A stretch of 16,595 nucleotides of DNA, from assembly GCA_937911445.1 (NCBI GenBank), contig CALDQY010000082.1, forward strand, positions 1 to 16,595, read 5' to 3'. The DNA is from an uncultured Rhodobiaceae bacterium (GTDB taxonomy: Archaea; Thermoplasmatota; Poseidoniia; Poseidoniales; Poseidoniaceae). This document shows, piece by piece, positions 1-5,752 of the stretch. A program made the translations under genes and the position numbers. Under the pieces are notes generated by a model. It saw only the letters and a program-made list of their open reading frames with translations. It ran no database searches and was not told where the DNA came from. Each line of letters opens with the position of its first letter. Position 1 is the stretch's first letter.

Positions 1-809
1 ATGATGAAGGTGAGAATGAGCCCAGATGCGCCCACCAAAGAACCTGCAACGATGAGCACAGAGTTTCCGATGATGAAACCAGTAAAGGCGGCTGCAATTC
101 CGGAGAGCGAGTTCAACAGGGAGACAACAACAGGCATATCCGCTCCTCCGATTGGAAGGACTAGGACAATACCCAGCAGGGACGAAATACCGATGATTCC
201 CCATAGGTAATTTTCATCCGTTGGTGCATCGATGCTGAGGTAGATAAGAACAGCAACCCCAACGACCATCATTACCTTGACTGGATTCAGCCAAACAGGG
301 CCCCATGTTGGTGTTTTAATCCACTTTCCGAAGATGCTCACGCCTCCCTTGAGTTTGAACATAGCGAGAAGGGAACCGGTGAGTGTCATCCATCCGACGA
401 GTGCAGACAGACCAGCAGCAACCATGATGACGGTAATCTCAAGTTGGTTGGTTGGCACATTGGAAGGGTCCTCCATGTATCTCCAGACTTCAGAAAGAGC
501 AACAAGTGCAGATGCAGCTCCCCCAAATCCGTTAAAGAGCGCAACAAGTTCTGGCATACCAGTCATTTCGACTCGTATGGCCATCCATAGTCCGATGAGC
601 GAACCAATGACAAGTCCTGCACCGATGAGTACCCACTCAATTCCATCACCGAGACCCATTTGAAGAATGGTGGTTACAACAGCCACGAGCATACCGAGAG
701 CACCGAGTTGATTTCCAAATGGCGCCGTTCGAGGATGTCCAAGTTTCTTTAGACCGAATATGAACAAGGCCGCAGACAAGAGGTAGCCGAGTGCTATCCA
801 ATCTTCCAT
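1..809 (-). CDS. pntB: NAD(P) transhydrogenase subunit beta PntB (3' end cut by window edge)
   Basis: Membrane subunit of the proton-translocating transhydrogenase, which transfers hydride between NADH and NADP+ coupled to proton flow; beta carries half of the proton channel and, in its missing C-terminal part, the NADP(H)-binding domain III. The visible 269 codons, starting MEDWIALGYLLSAALFIFGL, are almost entirely hydrophobic helices. The stretch around positions 3-62 reads SVLIVAGSLVGASGLILTFI, closely like the end of the PntB membrane domain (VTGALVGSSGAILSYI in E. coli as I recall it). The segment with MPELVALFNGFGGAASALVA is another family hallmark. The start ATG at 807-809 lies one base after the pntAB stop, so it is translationally coupled as the third gene of the operon. 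The NADP-binding domain falls outside the window, so completeness cannot be judged. Confidence 0.95.
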   Translation of the reverse strand, partial: MEDWIALGYLLSAALFIFGLKKLGHPRTAPFGNQLGALGMLVAVVTTILQMGLGDGIEWVLIGAGLVIGSLIGLWMAIRVEMTGMPELVALFNGFGGAASALVALSEVWRYMEDPSNVPTNQLEITVIMVAAGLSALVGWMTLTGSLLAMFKLKGGVSIFGKWIKTPTWGPVWLNPVKVMMVVGVAVLIYLSIDAPTDENYLWGIIGISSLLGIVLVLPIGGADMPVVVSLLNSLSGIAAAFTGFIIGNSVLIVAGSLVGASGLILTFI

Positions 810-810
810 C

Positions 811-1122
811 TCAGGCACCTCCTCGCTTCTTACCAGCAATCATGTTGAGCATACGATTCGTTACAGCAAATCCTCCAACGACGTTGATCATGGCAAGGAC
901 AACTGCAACAAATGCAAGGATGCCCGAAACGGCAGTAGCACCACCATCATATGCTACGTTTGCACCGATGAGAGCCCCGATGATCGAGATTCCTGAAATG
1001 GCGTTTGCGCCACTCATCAATGGAGTGTGAAGTGTTGCAGGAACCTTTGTGATGAGTTCAAAACCAAGGAAAATAGCAAGTACGAACAGTGTAATATTTC
1101 CAATCAAAAATTCAGGGGTCAT
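811..1122 (-). CDS. pntAB: NAD(P) transhydrogenase subunit alpha, part 2 (PntAB)
   Basis: Membrane part of the alpha subunit: 103 residues with about three hydrophobic helices (roughly residues 5-25, 40-58, 65-88). The motif LHTPLMSGANAISGI at about residues 31-45 is the conserved signature of this domain. In E. coli it is fused to the C-terminus of PntA; here it is a separate gene, as in many other prokaryotes. Its ATG (1120-1122) overlaps the pntAA TGA (1119-1121) as ATGA, and its own stop is followed after one base by the pntB start, so the three genes form one tightly coupled operon. It ends in a basic KKRGG tail, expected at the cytoplasmic membrane face. The arrangement is a true split rather than a frameshift, because the downstream part has its own start. 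Confidence 0.95.
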   Translation of the reverse strand: MTPEFLIGNITLFVLAIFLGFELITKVPATLHTPLMSGANAISGISIIGALIGANVAYDGGATAVSGILAFVAVVLAMINVVGGFAVTNRMLNMIAGKKRGGA

Positions 1123-2282
1123 TCAAGGGCACCTCCCAATCGGGTTTGCTTTGGATGCATTTCTCCGTTCTGACAGATGAGAACGCCTCCCATTCCATTG
1201 ACATAGAAATCGCTGCCTTCAGGAGCACCGACCAAAATGTCGTCGTCTTCAGAGATGACGATGGCCCCATCATCGACGAGTGAAGTGATGAACGTTGTGA
1301 GGTTGTTGGAATACAGCATGCTTGCAGTTGTGGCAATTGTACCTGGTAGGTTTGAGGTTCCGACAACGATGACTCCATTGTCAGTCGTGATAACTTCACC
1401 TGCAACTGTATCTTCGCAGTTTCCGCCCACATCAGCATTCATATCGACAACAACTGCTCCGGATTTGAATTCCTTAACCGCAGTCGATGGAACAGTAATG
1501 GGCGCTGGACGGCCAAAGATTCGTGCCGTCGTGACGATAATATCAGCATCCGATGCGACCCCACAAACCGTATCGTTGACCTTTTGGATAAACTCAGGAG
1601 TAAGGGGCTTAGCATAACCAGCTTCATCCTCGAAATCGTCCATACCATCAACTTCGATGAATCGACCACCAACAGATTCGATTTGTTCAGCTGCTGATTT
1701 TCGTACGTCGGATGCGTAAACGACAGCACCTAGTCGCTTTGCAGTGGCAATGGCTTGCAAACCAGCAACACCGGAACCCATGATCACTACTTTCGCTGGA
1801 CGTACGGTTCCTGCCGAGGTTGTCATCATTGGAATGCCCTTTGGGACGTGGGCTGCACCGAGTAAAACCGCCTTGTATCCTGCAAGGTTGTCTTGGCTTG
1901 AGTTTACGTCCATTGATTGCGCTCGACTCAGGCGTCGTGGAATCATGTCCATTGAGAGGAGTGTGATGTTGGATGCAAGGCAGTCTTTGACGAATTGTGG
2001 GTTGCGGAAGGGATCGGATACGCATGCGAGATTTGTGCCTTCTTTCATTCCTTCCACACCTGGGAAACGAATGGTAATGATGGTTTCACAAGCGAGAGCA
2101 TCATCGCGGGTGCCAACGGTGGCACCTGCTTCTTCATACTCGGCGTCGTGATAGTTCGCTGCAGTCCCTGCACCCGCTTCAATCACAACCTCAAAACCCG
2201 CTTTTTGGAGCTTCTTGAGACTTGTTGGAACAATTGCGACACGTGTCTCTCCTTCTGGTTCTTTGAGCACACCCAACTTCAT
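1119..2282 (-). CDS. pntAA: NAD(P) transhydrogenase subunit alpha, part 1 (PntAA), NAD-binding
   Basis: Soluble NAD(H)-binding domain I of proton-translocating transhydrogenase, homologous to alanine dehydrogenase. With the ATG at 2280-2282 it is 387 residues and begins MKLGVLKEPEGETRVAIVPT, matching the family N-terminus; an upstream in-frame extension to 2381 is rejected because it has no family resemblance. Key features: RLSRAQSMDVNSSQDNLAGY at about 117-136 (RxQxMDxxSSxxxxAGY signature), the Rossmann glycines MGSGVAG at 168-174 with D192 at the end of the second strand, the segment ITVTTARIFGRPAP-like near 260, and GGNCEDTVAGE near 315. First gene of pntAA-pntAB-pntB. The enzyme usually supplies NADPH using the proton gradient; the physiological direction here is inference. 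Confidence 0.95.
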   Translation of the reverse strand: MKLGVLKEPEGETRVAIVPTSLKKLQKAGFEVVIEAGAGTAANYHDAEYEEAGATVGTRDDALACETIITIRFPGVEGMKEGTNLACVSDPFRNPQFVKDCLASNITLLSMDMIPRRLSRAQSMDVNSSQDNLAGYKAVLLGAAHVPKGIPMMTTSAGTVRPAKVVIMGSGVAGLQAIATAKRLGAVVYASDVRKSAAEQIESVGGRFIEVDGMDDFEDEAGYAKPLTPEFIQKVNDTVCGVASDADIIVTTARIFGRPAPITVPSTAVKEFKSGAVVVDMNADVGGNCEDTVAGEVITTDNGVIVVGTSNLPGTIATTASMLYSNNLTTFITSLVDDGAIVISEDDDILVGAPEGSDFYVNGMGGVLICQNGEMHPKQTRLGGALE

Positions 2283-2368
2283 ACGAACACCGTTGTTTTT
2301 TGCGAACGTGAGGGGGTTCTTCAATACCACCCTTGGGCTCCATGAAATGGGACACGAACATACCATCT

Positions 2369-2380
2369 TGATTAAAAGCA
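2369..2380. promoter_or_regulatory. possible shared AT-rich promoter element between pntAA and mdh
   Basis: The 129-base divergent spacer 2283-2411 has one clear A/T-rich core, TTGATTAAAAGC at 2369-2380. Read on plus it could be a TATA box with transcription starting near 2400, giving mdh a short leader before 2412. Read on minus (GCTTTTAATCAA) it would start transcripts near 2345, leaving about 60 bases before pntAA. Archaeal TATA boxes are centred about 26 bases before the transcript start. No clear BRE is recognised, so this is tentative. Confidence 0.25.
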
Positions 2381-2411
2381 TCCGACCTTGACCAACAACT
2401 GGCGAGTTACC

Positions 2412-3353
2412 ATGTCAAGAGGAAGTCGAAAAATTGCTGTTATTGGAGCAGGAAACGTAGGTGCAACATGCGCATTTGTTCTAGCAAGCATGAAGATTGC
2501 AGATGTTGTTCTGTTGGACATATACGAAGGATTTGCGAAAGGGAAAGCACTCGACATGAGTCAAAATGCGAATGTTCTGAACTACAATGGAACCATCACT
2601 GGTACGTCCAGTTATGAGGATATTGCTGGTGCGGATGTCGTCGTCGTGACGAGTGGTTTCCCACGTCAACCCGGGATGACTCGGGAAGATTTGATTGGTA
2701 AGAACGCAGAGATTGTTGCTCAAGTCGGTGCAGGTATCCGTGATCACGCACCTGATTCCGTTGTCATTGTTGTCACAAATCCGTTGGATTTGATGACCTA
2801 CCACATGCAGAAAGTGACTGGATTCCCCGCAAACCGAGTCATTGGACAAGCAGGTGTCCTTGATAGTGCACGTATGGCTCACTTCATTGCGCTGGAACTC
2901 AATTGCGCTGAAGAAGATGTGAGTCCAATGGTCCTTGGCGGTCATGGTGATACGATGGTTCCGCTCCCACGATATACAACCGTTGGAGGTATTCCAATCA
3001 CGCAACTCATGTCACAAGAGCGAATCGATGCTATCTCTGCTCGAACTGCAGGTGGTGGTGGAGAGATTGTGAAGTTGCTTGAGCGAGGTTCAGCATTCTA
3101 TGCGCCAGGTTCGGCAGCGGCAGTTATGGCAGAATCCGTTCTCAATAACCGACGTCGACTCCTACCTGCTTCATGCCTCATGACAGGACAATACGGTTTG
3201 GATGATGTCTATATTGGTGTGCCATGCATTCTCGGATCGAATGGTGTGGAGAATATTTTTGAGTTGGAACTGACCGACGATGAGCTGAATTCACTCCAAA
3301 CGTCTGGTAATTTCTACAAGTCACAATTGGTTGACATCTTGGGATACAACTGA
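2412..3353 (+). CDS. mdh: malate dehydrogenase (LDH-like type)
   Basis: NAD-dependent oxidation of malate to oxaloacetate in the TCA cycle. The 313-residue protein opens with the Rossmann motif KIAVIGAGNVGATCA (7-21). D36 (VVLLDIYEG) ends the second strand and indicates NAD rather than NADP preference. The mobile loop GFPRQPGMTR (82-91) has arginine at 85 where lactate dehydrogenases have glutamine, marking malate specificity; R91, N123 (VTNPLD), D151/R154 and the catalytic H178 in GGHGD are all present. Length and sequence fit the short LDH-like MDH group found in Chloroflexi, alphaproteobacteria and many archaea. The ATG at 2412 is preferred over a TTG at 2388, which would add a non-family peptide. 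The end overlaps the convergent acyltransferase gene by 33 bases, and a T-rich run at 3357-3363 could aid termination. Confidence 0.96.
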   Translation: MSRGSRKIAVIGAGNVGATCAFVLASMKIADVVLLDIYEGFAKGKALDMSQNANVLNYNGTITGTSSYEDIAGADVVVVTSGFPRQPGMTREDLIGKNAEIVAQVGAGIRDHAPDSVVIVVTNPLDLMTYHMQKVTGFPANRVIGQAGVLDSARMAHFIALELNCAEEDVSPMVLGGHGDTMVPLPRYTTVGGIPITQLMSQERIDAISARTAGGGGEIVKLLERGSAFYAPGSAAAVMAESVLNNRRRLLPASCLMTGQYGLDDVYIGVPCILGSNGVENIFELELTDDELNSLQTSGNFYKSQLVDILGYN

Positions 3354-4634
3354 ATTCTTTTGTTTCGTATTCTTGATGCCAAACAAATAACGGGTGACAA
3401 CAGTACGTCGAACTGCTTCAAAGATAAGCCAACAGCCAGCTGTAACAAAAATACAACTGAGGAAGACTGCAGGTATTCCCGTGAAGCCAAATTCTTTTGC
3501 GATACTCAGTCCAGCGAATGTTAGTGGCATATGGACGATGTAAAATGGATACACTCCCTGATTAAGATAAGCCAGTGATGCGCTGTTCTTGTTGAGGAGA
3601 TGGGCTCCCCATGCAAAAACTGTAAGACACCAGAACCATGCGTGAAAGCTGTGAATGAAGCAACCAAGTACGGTCATTTGATTATGGAGAATGTCGTTTT
3701 CGATCCACCCGCCATCTATGTATGGAATTCCATCTTCGTGCTGCTGGAGCCGAATGAATACAAATGCAACAGTTAGTAGCATGGTGAGAATGGTTGTGAG
3801 ATTCCTATTTGCACTCAGAAATTCGTAATACAGATCTCTTGAAACAATGCATATGTATCCGAATATAAAGAACACAAGATACCATATCCACTCATACCCA
3901 ATTCCAATGAAGCCCGGGAACCATGGTTTGAACACCAATTCTGTTAACGAAAGAAGCAGTGGAAATAAAACGAAGATTCCGAATCCTCCTTTCAACGTAA
4001 ATGCCGACTGTAACAAACGTGCAAGTCTTCCATCTGAATTCTTCTGTACTATGTGGAAGATTGGAATACACATCACGGAGTAGAGAAAAAGATTCCAAAG
4101 AAACCACAAGTGGCCCAATGCTATAATTTTCCCAAACAATGGTACCCAGAAAAGGAATGAAGTAAACAGGACATGAGCGAAGAAGGCTATGAGCGTATCA
4201 ACGTATGAATTTCCTTCAAGATCAACACCCCCCGTGATAATTCCGCCAACAAATCCAACCGTCCACATACCAAAGAACATCGGCACCAACAACCTTTGGA
4301 GTCGTTCGAGCAAGAAGGTCTTCCAACTTCTTCGCTTGAATGCAAAAGCAGTGCCCATCCCTGATATCATGAAGAGAGCGGCTAATCTCCATTGATGCAT
4401 CCAATGGAGAAACATGCTGGATGGGTCAACGGAATCGTATGTGTAATCGTTTCCTTCTTCAGCCACTTCTCTTCGGTCGTCAGGATCATCCGATACATTC
4501 GGATTGATTCCTTCACCGTAGGTTGACCAATACACACCAATTGCTACGTGGAACGGGATAAGTAGTCCGAAAAGAATCACGCGCAACCAATCGATATCGT
4601 ATCGCCGTTCCAGTTTTTCAGCAGCATTCTCCAC
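3321..4634 (-). CDS. acyltransferase-3 family integral membrane protein
   Basis: Probable membrane O-acyltransferase (AT3, PF01757-like) that moves acyl groups onto sugars, lipids or surface polymers; the substrate is unknown. The 437 residues contain about ten hydrophobic helices. Family marks are RRYDIDWLRVILF followed by P27-F28-H29 in the first helix (the conserved AT3 histidine), MISGMGTAFAFKRRSW at about 89-104, then RLQRLLVPMF (111-120), and GHLWFLWNL around 174-182. The general look is of the OpgC/MdoC-like branch (succinylation of glucans), which is only a resemblance. A loop of about 45 acidic and polar residues (37-75) between helices one and two should face outward. The start is GTG at 4632-4634. 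It lies 30 bases after the ygfZ stop, so it may be read through from that operon or from its own TATA-like site at 4654-4661. Its 3' end runs into mdh. Confidence 0.85.
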   Translation of the reverse strand: MENAAEKLERRYDIDWLRVILFGLLIPFHVAIGVYWSTYGEGINPNVSDDPDDRREVAEEGNDYTYDSVDPSSMFLHWMHQWRLAALFMISGMGTAFAFKRRSWKTFLLERLQRLLVPMFFGMWTVGFVGGIITGGVDLEGNSYVDTLIAFFAHVLFTSFLFWVPLFGKIIALGHLWFLWNLFLYSVMCIPIFHIVQKNSDGRLARLLQSAFTLKGGFGIFVLFPLLLSLTELVFKPWFPGFIGIGYEWIWYLVFFIFGYICIVSRDLYYEFLSANRNLTTILTMLLTVAFVFIRLQQHEDGIPYIDGGWIENDILHNQMTVLGCFIHSFHAWFWCLTVFAWGAHLLNKNSASLAYLNQGVYPFYIVHMPLTFAGLSIAKEFGFTGIPAVFLSCIFVTAGCWLIFEAVRRTVVTRYLFGIKNTKQKNSVVSQDVNQL

Positions 4635-4653
4635 GCTAGTTCGATGGTTACTG

Positions 4654-4661
4654 AAGTTATA
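4654..4661 (-). promoter_or_regulatory. possible TATA box for the acyltransferase gene
   Basis: On minus the bases just upstream of the GTG start read AAGGATATAACTTC; the GATATAAC core lies about 20-27 bases before the start codon. This is the spacing expected for an archaeal TATA box driving a leaderless transcript. It overlaps the end of the preceding gene, so internal promotion inside a longer operon is possible. Confidence 0.35.
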
Positions 4662-4664
4662 TCC

Positions 4665-5321
4665 TTATGGGGGCATTCGACGAATGGCAAGGGCATATTC
4701 AGTGCCGACGGTCGTAGCATCTTCAGCGTCGATTGCAACTTGTACAAGCTGCTTGCCCATTTTACCCCGACTCCTCATTCGTGTGAGAATTTCCTGTCCA
4801 ATGTAGCAACCTTTGGATTCATGGACTAAATCTTCCAAGCCACAATTGAATGGATGCACATCTGGAGTGATTTCATGTCCCTGGTATGGGATGGTGTTCT
4901 TCGTTCTATATTCTGTAAACTGATCTAGAGTCATCGATTCCTGCAATGAATTTTTGATCGATGTCACGAGTAGCCATCCCAGGAAAGAACGGGTCACAGT
5001 GATTCCAGGTTCCTCCGGATAGTTATCAGTGCTCAGGTGAACATTGTTGAGGCTGGTTATATCTCGAATCGTAACGTTCTGTTGCAGTATTCTGGGTTGG
5101 AGGTGGGCGAGGACCTTGTCTTTGTACGGTCCATAGCCAACGACGGCGAGATTGTCCCCCACTTCTATGACATCAACAACATCAATGATTTTTGCACTGG
5201 TCGTTGTGAGTACAGTACTGCAGGATGAATCTACTTTGTTCGTAGACAGACCGTCAAGGAATGTGTATCGATCTTGACCTGAAATAAGCAATACATATGC
5301 ATCGAGTTTGATGATGCCCAT
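4665..5321 (-). CDS. ygfZ: short YgfZ/GcvT-like folate-binding Fe-S maturation protein
   Basis: YgfZ/IBA57 proteins resemble the glycine-cleavage T-protein, bind folate and help mature certain [4Fe-4S] enzymes. The diagnostic motif K-G-C-Y-I-G-Q-E is at residues 170-177, with the essential cysteine at C172, followed by ILTRMRSRGKMGKQL as in the family. The N-terminus has the T-protein opening (SGQDRYTFLDGLSTNKVD, 14-31). At 218 residues it is about two thirds the length of E. coli YgfZ and ends soon after the motif, so most of the C-terminal beta-barrel is missing. The stop is TAA at 4665-4667 and I see no frameshift that would extend it. It starts 9 bases after the iscA stop; the pairing with an A-type Fe-S carrier supports the assignment, since IscA and IBA57/YgfZ act at the same step. 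Confidence 0.85.
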   Translation of the reverse strand: MGIIKLDAYVLLISGQDRYTFLDGLSTNKVDSSCSTVLTTTSAKIIDVVDVIEVGDNLAVVGYGPYKDKVLAHLQPRILQQNVTIRDITSLNNVHLSTDNYPEEPGITVTRSFLGWLLVTSIKNSLQESMTLDQFTEYRTKNTIPYQGHEITPDVHPFNCGLEDLVHESKGCYIGQEILTRMRSRGKMGKQLVQVAIDAEDATTVGTEYALAIRRMPP

Positions 5322-5330
5322 GGTGGTTCC

Positions 5331-5726
5331 TCAAGCAAAGGATTCGCCGCATCCACAAGAACTTGAAGCGTTTGGATTGTTGATTTTGAATCCACCACCC
5401 ATGAGACGGTCAACATAATCCACTTCAATTCCATCGAGGAGATGCGAAGAAGCGTTTGGAACGAGCACTCTGAACCCTGAGACTTCGAGTTCCTGACAGT
5501 CGATATCGGTTGATTCGACTATCTGCAGGTCGTACATATAACCTGAACAGCCACCTGAGAGAACACCGACCAACAGAGCGTGACTCCGATCATCGCCAAA
5601 TGCGTCCGTAAGCATCTCAATCGCCTTTTCTGTGATTGTCAAGGTGACATCAACGACCTTCGGCTGGATGACTTCGATTGTCGGCGCAGTTTCACACGTT
5701 CCACAGTCCATGTTAACCCCAACCAT
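5331..5726 (-). CDS. A-type iron-sulfur carrier (IscA/HesB/ErpA family)
   Basis: HesB-like protein that carries or transfers Fe-S clusters to apo-enzymes. With the ATG at 5724-5726 it is 131 residues. The three ligand cysteines are in place: C60 in LSGGCSGYMY and C124/C126 in SSSCGCGESF, giving the C-x63-C-x-C spacing. VDRLMGGGFKINNPNA precedes the last pair as in IscA. An N-terminal extension of about 25 residues carries an extra CxxC (C8 and C11 in MDCGTCETAP), not usual in IscA. The start is uncertain: GTG at 5756 would overlap the TPR stop as GTGA and add ten residues, and ATG at 5711 is also possible. Downstream is ygfZ, so the two form a Fe-S delivery pair. Confidence 0.9.
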   Translation of the reverse strand: MVGVNMDCGTCETAPTIEVIQPKVVDVTLTITEKAIEMLTDAFGDDRSHALLVGVLSGGCSGYMYDLQIVESTDIDCQELEVSGFRVLVPNASSHLLDGIEVDYVDRLMGGGFKINNPNASSSCGCGESFA

Positions 5727-5752
5727 TGGTCCATTATGAATCTGACTTCGTT

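Noticed and set aside
277..663. Open frame on plus opposite pntB (128 codons)
   Set aside because: Antisense of conserved membrane helices; Ser/Pro/Thr-rich with no start signal.
1119..1122. Split of PntA into two reading frames as a frameshift or pseudogene
   Set aside because: The second part has its own ATG in an ATGA overlap and a complete domain; split alpha subunits are normal in many prokaryotes.
1687..2025. Open frame on minus in another frame of pntAA
   Set aside because: It lies inside the NAD-binding domain of pntAA and its product resembles no protein.
2481..3005. Long open frame on minus opposite mdh (174 codons)
   Set aside because: His/Cys/Thr-rich product with no family pattern, lying wholly inside a well-supported gene; a codon-bias shadow.
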